DNA of 64,000 bases from JBCAWW01 sp039024315 (GCA_039024315.1 JBCCQN010000003.1:62001-126000), one strand, 5' to 3'; shown: positions 38,257 through 46,798, counted from the stretch's first letter. Numbers and translations are program-made. The notes: generated from the letters alone by a model not told the origin.

Positions 38257-39488
38257 TAGACAGTTATTGTTTGTTTAGATAGACGCAATAATTGTGCCCA
38301 TCTCTGACTACTCTTAGCTAATGAATAATGGTCAAAATAGACCCTGCGCGTATGAGAGGACAGTTTTTGCCAACTCTCTGGATCGGTGAGAAAGGATTCA
38401 ATATAGTTTGCCGCTGCTTCGATTTCCCCTTCTTTAAAAGTACCTCCGACAGCATGCGTTTCGATGGTTTTGTCGATCTCATTGTTTTGAGGAGAATAAA
38501 GCAGTATGGGTACTCCGGCGGCTAGGGATGGATATAATTTGCTCGGTACTATGATGGCTTCAAAGCCTTGCCTAATACTGATAAAAGAAAAGTGCGTAAT
38601 GGCCAAAAGCTCAGGTACTTGCTCTGGACTGATATAATCGAACAAGTGAAAATTGTCCATGGGATGCGTCTCATACCAAGCTTGTATTTCAGGCTTGCGA
38701 TGGCCCCCTCCCACAAAAACAAAGGAAATCAAAGGATGATTGGCAAAGCGTTCGGCGAGGCCGAGAATAGAATCAAACTGATGGCCAATGCCCATATTGC
38801 CAAAGTAGGTCAGCACAAATCGGTCTTTAAAGCGACTAAAGATACCCTCTTCGATCAGTTTAGGATCTTCCGCAAATACTCGATCATCCGCCCAATTTGG
38901 AATAACGCTGATTTTTTCTGCCGGCACCCCTTTTGCCACGAGCTTATCTTTCATGCAAGAACTCAGGCTTACGACCTTTTTATTGAGCCTATATTGGCCG
39001 CGGGCGATCCGATCTAATGTCTTATACACAAGCCCATTTTTGCTACCTGGATTTTTGGCTTCTAAGGCATCTGGATACATGTCCATCAGCCAGAAGATAG
39101 TCTCCTTGCCGTAAAGCTTGCCCCAAAAGCCACTCATCAAAGAAATGAAGGGTGGGTTAGAAAGGGAGATGATCTTATCGTATTTATGGCTTTGAAAGAT
39201 CAAAAATAAGCTGGCTCGCAGGTAGTAAATCAAATAGGCAATCAGTCGGAGTGAGAGATTATTTTTATCTGCTTTGGGAACACTGATCCTTTTAATTTGG
39301 ATGCGTGGATCAATTTGAAAACCTCTCTCCAAATCTCCTTCATTGCCCGAATATCCCAAATCGGAGGCTAAAACACTCAGCTCAAGTTCGGGATGCTCGT
39401 CCACCAAACGATTGCAAAGTTGACTCAACAACTGCGCGGTAGAGGCAATGCTTGGGAAATAATATAGTTCGATAAAGAGGACTTTCAT
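38256..39488 (-). CDS. WcaI-like family 4 glycosyltransferase
   Basis: A 410-residue GT-B glycosyltransferase. The N-terminal domain begins MKVLFIELYYFPSIASTAQLL, typical of the WcaI branch (colanic acid fucosyltransferase-like). VIPNWADDRVF and the C-terminal nucleotide-binding region around SFISIRQGFEAIIVPSKLYPSLAAGVPIL carry the family 4 E-x7-E-like pattern. A hydrophobic stretch (IAYLIYYLRASLFLIFQ) suggests membrane association. It overlaps galE by one base and follows the ACP/phosphopantetheinyl transferase gene after 57 bases, so it belongs to the same operon. A hairpin-AACGCTT element (38746-38763) lies inside, encoding LAERFA. Donor and acceptor sugars are unknown. Confidence 0.88.
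   Translation of the reverse strand: MKVLFIELYYFPSIASTAQLLSQLCNRLVDEHPELELSVLASDLGYSGNEGDLERGFQIDPRIQIKRISVPKADKNNLSLRLIAYLIYYLRASLFLIFQSHKYDKIISLSNPPFISLMSGFWGKLYGKETIFWLMDMYPDALEAKNPGSKNGLVYKTLDRIARGQYRLNKKVVSLSSCMKDKLVAKGVPAEKISVIPNWADDRVFAEDPKLIEEGIFSRFKDRFVLTYFGNMGIGHQFDSILGLAERFANHPLISFVFVGGGHRKPEIQAWYETHPMDNFHLFDYISPEQVPELLAITHFSFISIRQGFEAIIVPSKLYPSLAAGVPILLYSPQNNEIDKTIETHAVGGTFKEGEIEAAANYIESFLTDPESWQKLSSHTRRVYFDHYSLAKSSQRWAQLLRLSKQTITV
38746..38763 (-). repeat. hairpin-AACGCTT element (inside GT4 gene)
   Basis: Minus strand CGGC-CTC-GCCG-AACGCTT, a stem variant with both arms changed. Confidence 0.55.
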
Positions 39489-39545
39489 GCGATAATGCTA
39501 AGGGCTAAAAAGCAGGAAAAATCATAAGGCCACGGAATCAATTTT

Positions 39546-40304
39546 TTATCCAATTAATAATTCAAAGTATTGGAGAAGCGTAAGGGTAAGCGCTAGTATC
39601 GTTAGTAGGCCAGAGAACCATAATCCTCTTTTTAGATTTTGATTTTGTTGTGTAAGCTGCTTTAGAGAAGCTGCTAGCGCTGCAATTTGGCCATTGTCTT
39701 CAATCGCGGCTTCCGCTGGAAGCGGCTGAAAGAGAGCTGCTGCCATCGCTACTTCCCCTGAATGAGAAATAGAGACTTCAAACTCTTCAAAGCCTGGTTT
39801 GCCATTTGAATCGTGAGTTAGCACCAACTCATTTAGGGGCCTTTGGCTGAGGCTGTATTTAGCTTTGACCAAGGCCTCTTTTGCGGCAAATAAACCTGCA
39901 AAACTTTGGCGAGGATTTGGCTGTAAAACGCAGTAAGAAATCTCCTCTGGGCTAAAAGTTGCCTGATAAAAGGCATCTGAGCGATAGTCATCAACCGCCG
40001 GCAATTCTGAGATGTTTTGGACATCAACCCCTAGACTGGTAGAGTTATTGGTCTCAATATCAATACTTTGTGCTGTTGAGCCAGCACCGGAGGCTTTACC
40101 ATTGAGGGTGCTTTGTAGCTCGCCAAAGGTCCGGATATTTTGATAATCCTCAACTGCAAAACCTGCTTCCGCTAAAGAAGCATACATGCGATGGATCAAG
40201 ATAGAGCCCGCTACTGCGGAACGATCAATCACCGTCTCGGCTTGGATTTCAGAGGCCGCCTTTTGCATAAAGTGCGCAACGATATCTCTAATTTGAGCTT
40301 CCAT
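39546..40304 (-). CDS. ACP-like / phosphopantetheinyl transferase / membrane-anchor fusion
   Basis: A 252-residue protein with three parts. Residues 1-68 resemble an acyl carrier protein: helix IRDIVAHFM, then AGSILIHRMYASLAEAGF at the place of the DSL motif (S34 present, Asp replaced by Gly33), then NIRTFGELQ. Residues 88-195 are an AcpS-type 4'-phosphopantetheinyl transferase: SLGVDVQNI (Mg ligand D94) and FAAKEALVKA (E143, K147), followed by VSISHSGEVAMAA. Residues 229-249 are a single membrane helix after a Gln-rich linker. The enzyme would load phosphopantetheine onto a carrier protein, perhaps its own domain, at the membrane. It starts 3 bases after the E2 stop, so it is co-translated with the E1/E2 genes. 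A hairpin-AACG element covers codons 28-33, beside S34. The PPTase call is firm; the ACP-like call is moderate. Confidence 0.78.
   Translation of the reverse strand: MEAQIRDIVAHFMQKAASEIQAETVIDRSAVAGSILIHRMYASLAEAGFAVEDYQNIRTFGELQSTLNGKASGAGSTAQSIDIETNNSTSLGVDVQNISELPAVDDYRSDAFYQATFSPEEISYCVLQPNPRQSFAGLFAAKEALVKAKYSLSQRPLNELVLTHDSNGKPGFEEFEVSISHSGEVAMAAALFQPLPAEAAIEDNGQIAALAASLKQLTQQNQNLKRGLWFSGLLTILALTLTLLQYFELLIG
40208..40226 (+). repeat. hairpin-AACGATC element (inside ACP/PPTase gene)
   Basis: CCGC-TACT-GCGG-AACGATC, opposite to the coding sense; codes for RSAVAG, directly before S34 of the ACP-like domain. Confidence 0.55.
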
Positions 40305-40307
40305 ATT

Positions 40308-41666
40308 TTAATGACCAAGCAAGCAGCTTTGGCAAATGAATACTTCTTTTCCTTCTTTGCTAACCATCTTCATAAACCCTATATCGCCCACCTCTTGGCT
40401 CAATTTTTTCATGCATTTGTAGCAAGATACTTGCTCTGGGTCATAATAGTTTACCCCTTGGGGAACGATTATCCTACGATAGCTTTCTAGTCGCCTTTTC
40501 AAGGTACTTAGAAAGCCAGCAGCTTCCTTACCTACACTAATCCGATGATCAAAAGTGAGGGTCAAAGCGAAGCGTTCTAATTGCGGATCCAAAGCAGATA
40601 CACCCAAGATCGCACTGTTTTTCATATTGATGAGGGGACTAAATCGATTGACGCCTTCCCCCGAAAGATCCGTGATCGTGAAGGTGATATTGCTAAGTTG
40701 TTGAGGCTTGATTTTATCTTCAAGATAGGCTTCTGACAGGGAGAGTAGTTCAGTTTCTACGGCTTGTAGAGAGAGCCTATCCGCATCTTCAACCTTCAAG
40801 ACTTTGAGGCCTTTGCCCATATCCATGGCGATGCCAAGGTTTACTTGCTCATAATAGGCAATTCCATCTTCTGAAAAGTAGGCGTTAAGGGCTTCGTACT
40901 GTTTGAGTAATCTGCCTACCTCATAAATGATCAAGGGTAAAAAAGAGTCCTTGATTACTTTAAAGTGAGGTTTTACAAAGGCTAATATTCCTCGAGCATC
41001 GACATAGGTTTCTACTTGGCTATTGAGACCAGCAGATTGCACTGAGGAGAGATATTGGATTTCCTTTTTCTTGAGGGAGCTAAGTGGCGCTAGTTTGATC
41101 CCTTCTTGATCGGCCTTGGGTAATGTAGGAAGCGGCGCATTTTCTGATACCTTATTTTCCTTAGCAAAGTTTTTAGGCCACTTTTGGGTAGCAGCTGGCA
41201 AACCTAAAGCCTCCTGTACGTCTCTTAAAGAAACAAAATCTCGCCCCTCAAATTGAGTTTGGCTAAGGCCTTTTTCTTGGATTAAGCGTTCCGCTGCAGC
41301 GGAGAACATCGTCTCAGCAAATTGAGGCTTAGCGACTATAGTTTCTGATACTTCCTTATGATGTCCATTGCCATTGCTTGATAAGGCTAGGGGAGGAGCC
41401 ATCGTATTGGGGCTTGCCTTGGGCGCTTCATCATATATTTTGATGATCAGCTTGTTGACGGCTACCTCATCTCCTTCCGCACAAAGATATTCGATATAGC
41501 CATCCGTCTCGCATTCAATCGTGAAAGTCGTCTTAGAGCTTTCTAACTCCAAAACGATGTCGCGATCGGATACTTTGGCCCCGTTGGCAAAAGGCACAGA
41601 AACCACCAACAACATATCGTCATTGACGGATTCTTGGGGAACGCTTATTTCTTGTAGGACTTTCAT
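40308..41666 (-). CDS. 2-oxoacid dehydrogenase E2-like acyltransferase with C-terminal zinc ribbon
   Basis: A 452-residue protein from the ATG at 41666, which directly follows the E1 stop. Residues 1-78 are a lipoyl domain with acceptor K45 in ELESSKTTFTI. About 117-154 is a diverged peripheral-subunit-binding domain (SAAAERLIQEKGL ... VSLRDVQEAL). About 195-400 is the acyltransferase core (LGIAMDMGKGL, ITDLSGEGVNRFSPLIN, LTLTFDHRISVGKEAAGFL). The catalytic His is kept (H374), but the partner Asp of HRxxDG is Val378. The last 40 residues form an unusual zinc-ribbon-like tail, C415-x2-C418 and C445-x2-C448. E2 subunits move acyl groups from E1 through lipoate to CoA; the acceptor here may differ. 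No E3 gene is nearby. A longer frame opens at 41768 but would overlap E1. Confidence 0.85.
   Translation of the reverse strand: MKVLQEISVPQESVNDDMLLVVSVPFANGAKVSDRDIVLELESSKTTFTIECETDGYIEYLCAEGDEVAVNKLIIKIYDEAPKASPNTMAPPLALSSNGNGHHKEVSETIVAKPQFAETMFSAAAERLIQEKGLSQTQFEGRDFVSLRDVQEALGLPAATQKWPKNFAKENKVSENAPLPTLPKADQEGIKLAPLSSLKKKEIQYLSSVQSAGLNSQVETYVDARGILAFVKPHFKVIKDSFLPLIIYEVGRLLKQYEALNAYFSEDGIAYYEQVNLGIAMDMGKGLKVLKVEDADRLSLQAVETELLSLSEAYLEDKIKPQQLSNITFTITDLSGEGVNRFSPLINMKNSAILGVSALDPQLERFALTLTFDHRISVGKEAAGFLSTLKRRLESYRRIIVPQGVNYYDPEQVSCYKCMKKLSQEVGDIGFMKMVSKEGKEVFICQSCLLGH
41284..41302 (-). repeat. hairpin-AACGCTT element (inside E2 gene)
   Basis: Minus strand CCGC-TGCA-GCGG-AACGCTT, encoding AAAERL in the subunit-binding domain. 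A weaker CCCC-TT-GGGG-AACGATT form lies at 40454-40470 in the same gene. Confidence 0.55.
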
Positions 41667-41667
41667 A

Positions 41668-43605
41668 TTAGGTCCATTGCTGGATCTCGGCGATGATACG
41701 GTCTGGACTAGGGAGTACTTCTCCTTCGAGTGATTTGACCGAAGGAATCGGCACGGGCAGCGCAGCAATACGTTTGGCGCGGATGGGCACTTTACTATTT
41801 TCTACGACAGAAGCAATGATTTCACCTCCGACGCCTCCACTTGGGCTACCCTCTTCGAGAACGATCAGTTGTTGAGTTTTGGCCACTGAATCTAGGAGTG
41901 CTTGGAGTGGTAGTGGACTGATCTGGCTAAGTACGATCAACTCTGGTTTTTGATCCGTTTCACGGAATATCTGTGGCAGAATTTGATGCGTGAGCTCGGC
42001 CATGCCTCCATAGGCCACTAAGGTAATATCCGTGGCCGAAGCGGCTGGTTTGATTCGGACTATAGGATAGCGCGCGTCATCCAATTCGTAAGTGAAATTA
42101 GGATGTCTTTGGGTGGCAATCCGCTTGCCGTAATCTACTTTATTTTCGATCAGAATAACTGGGTGCTCCTCTCTTTGAATAGCTTCGAGAACTGGATAAG
42201 GATCAAGCAAAGGACTCAGCGCAATGGTTTTTACATTGTCGATCCCGATCAAAAACTTATCAAGTGTCTGCGAATGGGTTGGACCATAGCCTCGTCTGCC
42301 CCCCATGGGAGTCCTTACCACTACCGGACAATTGACCTGGTGTAAAAACATATGGTGGAACTTAGAGGCATGATTGACGATCTGATCCATGGCGAGGGTA
42401 ACAAAATCCCCAAACATGATTTCGACATATGGCTTCATGCCATTGAGAGCCAAGCCGTTGCCGATACCGGTGATCGCAGCCTCACTAATAGGGGTCGAGA
42501 ATACGCGTTCCGCGAAGCGGTCTGACAAATCACGAGCCACCTTAAAAGCACCGCCATAAGGAGAGAGGACATCTTCGCCCATGAATACAGTGTTTGGCTC
42601 TGCGGCCATCGTATCCTTAAAAAAGGTATTGAGTCGCTCTACCATGCGTTTTTTTACCATAGGCAGCGGACTCCAATTTGTGTTTTGCCCTTGGCGAACG
42701 TTTGGGTAGTACTCTTCGAGTTGTAGCTCCGGAGCATCGAGGATTTCAGCTACATAGGTATCTACCTCCTGATCGATGCTAGACTGATATTTTTGATAGT
42801 ATTCGGGAGATTCTTTTTCAAACCGAATCAGAAAATCTCGCTTTCGGTAATCTTCAACCTCAGCTTCGTCCCGATCATCATCACCCTTAGAGTGAGCGTT
42901 GAGCCGATAGGTTTCTACTAAGAAGAAAGCGGGTTTGAAGGACTCACGTACGTAATTGATCGCATTTTTTGCTTCCGCCATCAAGTTTTCAGGATCCCAA
43001 GTATCAGCCCTATAAGTTTTAATGCCAAAGGCTTCGGCTCGCTGACAGATATCGCCTGCCAGATTCACGTCCTGCGGGGTGGATTGGGCGTAGAAGTTAT
43101 TTTCACAAACGATGAGGAGCGGAATGGACCATTTTGAAGCAATATTCATGGTCTCATATAACACCCCTTCACCCAAGGTGCCATCGCCAATATAAACGAG
43201 GCCAATATTGTCGTTGCCTTGCAATTTGTTGGCTAAGGCATAGCCAGCTGCGACAGGAACAATTCCTCCTTGGATACCGTTGGAGTAGAAATTGTTGCGG
43301 CATAGGTGTTGGCTACTGCCGACGCCCCCACAAGTGCCTTTGGCTTTGCCCATAAGCTCAGCCATCAGTCCCTTGAAGTCGCGGGTAAAAGCGATGTAAT
43401 GGCCATGACAACGGTGATTGGAGAAGACAAAGTCGCTCCTTTTGAGTTGGCCCGCAAAAGCTAACGCAGAAAATTCCTGTCCCACACAAGTGTGTACGGT
43501 ACCATTTAATTTGCCCTGAGAAAATAAGTCTAGGAAGGTTTGTTCCACCTTTCTAATCAAGAGGGCTTGCTTGATAATCTTATGATTAATGGAAGTTTTC
43601 TGCAT
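41668..43605 (-). CDS. 2-oxoacid dehydrogenase E1, fused alpha and beta subunits
   Basis: About 645 residues from the ATG at 43605. Residues 1-300 are an E1-alpha domain with the thiamine diphosphate motif GDGTLGEGV (140-148) closing with NN at 169-170, and GGVGSSQHLC. Residues about 320-645 are an E1-beta domain (FMGEDVLSPYGGAFKVA, TPISEAAITGIGNGLAL, RTPMGGRRGYGPTHSQ, VLEEGSPSGGVGGEI). It should decarboxylate a 2-oxoacid and acylate the lipoyl group of E2 encoded next. Fused alpha-beta E1 is known from acetoin/branched-chain-type enzymes; substrate cannot be told. The start at 43605 is preferred over 43632 because a -7 box (43621-43628) lies between. It stands 73 bases after the WcaF-like gene. 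A hairpin element (42503-42520) codes for DRFAERV near a conserved E1-beta segment. Confidence 0.88.
   Translation of the reverse strand: MQKTSINHKIIKQALLIRKVEQTFLDLFSQGKLNGTVHTCVGQEFSALAFAGQLKRSDFVFSNHRCHGHYIAFTRDFKGLMAELMGKAKGTCGGVGSSQHLCRNNFYSNGIQGGIVPVAAGYALANKLQGNDNIGLVYIGDGTLGEGVLYETMNIASKWSIPLLIVCENNFYAQSTPQDVNLAGDICQRAEAFGIKTYRADTWDPENLMAEAKNAINYVRESFKPAFFLVETYRLNAHSKGDDDRDEAEVEDYRKRDFLIRFEKESPEYYQKYQSSIDQEVDTYVAEILDAPELQLEEYYPNVRQGQNTNWSPLPMVKKRMVERLNTFFKDTMAAEPNTVFMGEDVLSPYGGAFKVARDLSDRFAERVFSTPISEAAITGIGNGLALNGMKPYVEIMFGDFVTLAMDQIVNHASKFHHMFLHQVNCPVVVRTPMGGRRGYGPTHSQTLDKFLIGIDNVKTIALSPLLDPYPVLEAIQREEHPVILIENKVDYGKRIATQRHPNFTYELDDARYPIVRIKPAASATDITLVAYGGMAELTHQILPQIFRETDQKPELIVLSQISPLPLQALLDSVAKTQQLIVLEEGSPSGGVGGEIIASVVENSKVPIRAKRIAALPVPIPSVKSLEGEVLPSPDRIIAEIQQWT
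42503..42520 (-). repeat. hairpin-AACG element (inside E1 gene)
   Basis: Minus strand CCGC-TTC-GCGG-AACGCGT. The encoded FAERVF is close to the normal E1-beta consensus, so this copy could be coincidental. Confidence 0.4.
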
Positions 43606-43620
43606 TCCGCTTATTTCAAA

Positions 43621-43628
43621 CAAAAATA
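43621..43628 (-). promoter_or_regulatory. possible internal promoter for the E1-E2-PPTase cassette
   Basis: TATTTTTG on the minus strand, 15 bases before the E1 ATG. No TTG at proper spacing, so the call rests on the -7 box only. Confidence 0.4.
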
Positions 43629-43678
43629 CCAATTTCAGGGCTAAAAAATGTGGTTTTTGAAAAGAGATGTTACATATC

Positions 43679-44281
43679 CTATAGGGGCTTTTGCGCCTTG
43701 ATAGAGCGCTCCAAAATCGGGATCGCTGGATTGCCTTTATAGACGGTATAGGGTTTTAGATCTGATTCAGCTACAGCATTGATCCCTAAGATACTATGGG
43801 AGCCGCAGCGCACATTTTGCCCCACAACTGCCTGAGCCCCAATCCAAACGCCCTCTTCGAGGACAATAGGTCCAGATTCATAATCGAAGCTAACTTTGCT
43901 AATGCTATGACCACCGGTCAGCAACAAAGCATTTTGGGACAGGCAGACATTATCACCGAGGACTACTGGTTCCAGATTGTCAATCCAGACACCCTCTCCT
44001 AGCCACACATGATGGCCAATTTCTAACTTCCACGGATATTTGATGTTGACTGAGGGCTTGATGATCACCCCCTGTCCGAGCTTCGCGCCAAACAGCTTTA
44101 ATAGAGCCCGCTTTATACCCATTATGGGTAACCAAGCACTTTTGAAAAACCATAGATTGGTGTAATACCAAAGGATCATTTTGATCTTTCCCGCTCCGCT
44201 ATCGTGGGCTGAATTGTCGTAGGAAGATAGGTCAACAGAGGCTCTTTTATGCTTGATTGTCTTAGGAGAAGAGTTGCTCAT
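43679..44281 (-). CDS. WcaF-like colanic-acid-type acetyltransferase
   Basis: A 200-residue left-handed beta-helix acyltransferase. Hexapeptide repeats run from about 75 to 180 (VIIKPSVNIKYPWKLEIGHHVWLGEG, VVLGDNVCLSQNALLLTG, VWIGAQAVVGQNV), with the catalytic His in GGHSI. The C terminus YKGNPAIPI is typical of sugar O-acetyltransferases. It would acetylate a sugar hydroxyl with acetyl-CoA in the cytosol. It overlaps the upstream glycosyltransferase by 20 bases and precedes the E1/E2 cassette by 73 bases. This neighbourhood makes it a candidate user of acyl groups produced by that cassette; that is inference. Confidence 0.88.
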   Translation of the reverse strand: MSNSSPKTIKHKRASVDLSSYDNSAHDSGAGKIKMILWYYTNLWFFKSAWLPIMGIKRALLKLFGAKLGQGVIIKPSVNIKYPWKLEIGHHVWLGEGVWIDNLEPVVLGDNVCLSQNALLLTGGHSISKVSFDYESGPIVLEEGVWIGAQAVVGQNVRCGSHSILGINAVAESDLKPYTVYKGNPAIPILERSIKAQKPL

Positions 44282-45443
44282 ATTTTTCTTTTAAGCCGGC
44301 GTTTTGAAGATAATCTGCTGCGTATTGCCACGCATTTTGGGACCATCGGTCGTAGGTGTTCTGGTCCATATTGGTAGCCTGTTCGAGCGCATTGGTCCAG
44401 TTTTGGGGGGTGTCAAAGTGTAGGTCCCAACCTACTTTTTTAACACTTAACTGTTGCCAGGGAGTATTGTGAGAGATGAGGATCGGTTTGCCCATCTGGA
44501 GTGATTCAAAGATCGCATGGCCAAAGTTTTCGCCGTGAGTAGGTAGGACAAAGAAATGATATTCATGTAGTTTTTGCCTGATTTCTTCGTTGGGGAGCTG
44601 GCCTTGCCAAACGATTTTAACGTTCGGCGGACAAGCCGCAATTATCTCCTGACACTTCTCCCAATAAACTGGATCTTCCATGGGACCATAAATATCCAAG
44701 TGAAAGGGTAAGGTGAAGTTGCGGAGTCGCTCGAAGAGGTATTCGAGATTTTTGACCCAAGCGATCCGGGCGATCAAAACCCAGCGGGCTTCTCCTTTGA
44801 TTTTGGGAGTGCTTTGCCACTGGGGCTGGCGCGCCTCGGGCCAATTGCCTACTTGGACGATATCAGATTGAGGGTGAATTACCCTTTTGATGTCTGTCAC
44901 CTCTTGATCATTAGTGGCCTGAAAGCGAATCTTCTTGTGGATCGAAAAGCGCTTGAGCAGAAACAGAAAAGGAGTTTTTTTGTAAGCCTTATAAGCCAAG
45001 GCTTCTGCTTTGAGCATGCCCCTTGGGGCCAGCACAAGTGGATTCTGCAGTTTACCTCGGATTTTGAACCATAAGGGGAGGATGGTAAAAGTTGGGCTAA
45101 ACATCGAATTGAGGTAAATAAAATCGGCTTTTAGCTCCTGAATGATGGCTAGTAATTTTTTGGCTTTTTGCTGGGCTGGGGACAAATAGGAAACGCGAAT
45201 TCCTCGGTCAAATTCTAGCCATTGATCAAACTGAACTCCAACAAGAGGCGTATCACTGCCTAAATCTCGGTCGCTGGTGAGGACAGAAATTTGGTACTGC
45301 TCCCGCATGGCATAGGCGAAGTTAACACAGGACCTGATAGGCCCTCCCGCTTTAAAGGCAGGGGGAAACCAATCTGAGAGGACGAGTATGTGAGGTTTAG
45401 GCAATGGACTGAAGTTTGGGCGCGAATCGGATTTCATCTGCAT
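44262..45443 (-). CDS. family 4 glycosyltransferase
   Basis: About 393 residues. HILVLSDWFPPAFKAGGPIRSC opens the GT-B N-terminal domain, and RWVLIARIAWVKNLEYLFERL plus HGENFGHAIFESLQMGKPILIS (family 4 E-x7-E) form the donor-binding domain. The open frame reaches a TTG at 45458; ATG codons at 45443 and 45437 are better, which reduces the overlap with the Wzy-like gene to about 45 bases. Its 3' end overlaps the WcaF-like gene by 20 bases. The overlaps on both sides show a single transcript. Sugar specificity is unknown. Confidence 0.86.
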   Translation of the reverse strand: MQMKSDSRPNFSPLPKPHILVLSDWFPPAFKAGGPIRSCVNFAYAMREQYQISVLTSDRDLGSDTPLVGVQFDQWLEFDRGIRVSYLSPAQQKAKKLLAIIQELKADFIYLNSMFSPTFTILPLWFKIRGKLQNPLVLAPRGMLKAEALAYKAYKKTPFLFLLKRFSIHKKIRFQATNDQEVTDIKRVIHPQSDIVQVGNWPEARQPQWQSTPKIKGEARWVLIARIAWVKNLEYLFERLRNFTLPFHLDIYGPMEDPVYWEKCQEIIAACPPNVKIVWQGQLPNEEIRQKLHEYHFFVLPTHGENFGHAIFESLQMGKPILISHNTPWQQLSVKKVGWDLHFDTPQNWTNALEQATNMDQNTYDRWSQNAWQYAADYLQNAGLKEKYEQLFS

Positions 45444-46788
45444 CAAAGGCGGCGACAAACAAAAAGTATATAGGCAGCGGATTTAAGGCAATCGAGATGC
45501 AAAAAAAGAATAGGATCATCTCAAATACGGTTTTACGGACAATTTCAGATTGGTAACGAGGCCGTTTGATCAGTTGCTCCCATAGGTGTTTGGCAAAAAT
45601 AATGAAGCCTAATAAGCCAAAATCCATGATTAGGGTAATAATGGCGGAGTTGAGAGGAAACAAAAATACACCTGCTACACCTTTCCAAGCACCAAACTCT
45701 TCGCTAAAGGCAAAATTATAATTGCCCGGACCTACTCCTAGGGGTATGTGTTTAGGATGGAGGGTGAGGTAATTGATGGCATCGGTTTCTGTCCTTACGT
45801 ATTGCCCGCCTTCTATATGCGCTAATTGGCTCTCAACCCGTATTTCGTAAAGCAGGAGTAAGCGTTCTCGCAGAGTAGGAAAAGAGATTAAGAAAATAAC
45901 CACTGTAAGGATACCCGCATAAGCAATTTTATAGTAGTAGCGGTGAAATGTACGTCTGATTGATAGTATAAGCATCAAGCCCATAAAAACGCCTATCGAT
46001 AAATAAATGGAAGTTGAATAGGTGAGGAAGGTACAAATCAGATGCAGTAAAAATACGAACCAGAAGATTGCTTTTTTTCGAAAAAACAATTTGTAATGAG
46101 TTCTTAAATTGAGCATGATCACAACCGAGATCATGAGCATATAAGAAAGTCTCTTAGGCTCATTGGCAAATGAATTGATTCTGAAAATGAAATTTTCAAA
46201 GTCTAAAGCGGCCCCCACAACTTGGGAAGAATAAACAATGCCTCTCATGGGTAGGCCAGTTTGCGAGGCAACCCATTGATAGATGCCATAAATACACAGG
46301 AAAGTTGTCGTATAAATATAGGACTTGAAGAGGATTTGCACCCCTCCCTCTTTGCGCGTTTCTCGGTAACAAATCAGGTAGATGAGGATCAGGTTGAAAT
46401 AACTAATAAACTGAATGATTAGGCGAGTCTTTACATGAGGACTGGGGATATATAACTGAAATTGAGGTAAATAAATAGCACCCAAAAGAGTGGAAAAGCA
46501 TAACGTGATTAGTATCCAAATATGCCAATACCTACCTTTTATCACTAAAAATCCCTTTTCTCCTCTAATGGCAAGACCCAATAAGTAGAAAAAAGGGACA
46601 AGTTTGATTGGCGTCAGCATAGTTACCGCCTTGACAAAAAAGTAGAAGGTACATGTAGCTGGGAGGATCCAAAGGATTTTTTGAGGCGATGAAAGCCCAT
46701 ACCAAAAGGCTAAGGCCACCATACCTATCACCACGAGATAGTCTATGGGGCCATGACCAATTAGATTTAATCCACTGTTGGGATTCAT
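45397..46788 (-). CDS. Wzy/O-antigen-ligase-like polymerase
   Basis: A 463-residue protein with about ten to twelve predicted membrane helices and a large extracytoplasmic loop (about 310-375, ending TLHPKHIPLGVGPGNYNF) typical of the O-antigen ligase/polymerase superfamily. The motif GVGPGNY after a long loop is common in these proteins. It would polymerise or ligate lipid-linked repeat units outside the inner membrane. The next gene starts inside its 3' end and the epimerase ends 11 bases before its ATG. A hairpin-AACGCTT element lies at 45860-45875. Polymerase versus ligase cannot be separated by sequence alone. Confidence 0.8.
   Translation of the reverse strand: MNPNSGLNLIGHGPIDYLVVIGMVALAFWYGLSSPQKILWILPATCTFYFFVKAVTMLTPIKLVPFFYLLGLAIRGEKGFLVIKGRYWHIWILITLCFSTLLGAIYLPQFQLYIPSPHVKTRLIIQFISYFNLILIYLICYRETRKEGGVQILFKSYIYTTTFLCIYGIYQWVASQTGLPMRGIVYSSQVVGAALDFENFIFRINSFANEPKRLSYMLMISVVIMLNLRTHYKLFFRKKAIFWFVFLLHLICTFLTYSTSIYLSIGVFMGLMLILSIRRTFHRYYYKIAYAGILTVVIFLISFPTLRERLLLLYEIRVESQLAHIEGGQYVRTETDAINYLTLHPKHIPLGVGPGNYNFAFSEEFGAWKGVAGVFLFPLNSAIITLIMDFGLLGFIIFAKHLWEQLIKRPRYQSEIVRKTVFEMILFFFCISIALNPLPIYFLFVAAFDADEIRFAPKLQSIA
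45860..45875 (-). repeat. hairpin-AACGCTT element (inside Wzy-like gene)
   Basis: Minus strand CTC-TGC-GAG-AACGCTT (3-bp stem), encoding LRERLL. Confidence 0.45.
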
Positions 46789-46798
46789 CTTGGGGTAA

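Noticed and set aside
41667..41768. N-terminal extension of the E2 gene to 41768
   Set aside because: It overlaps the E1 C terminus and adds a non-homologous peptide; the lipoyl domain starts right at the ATG at 41666.
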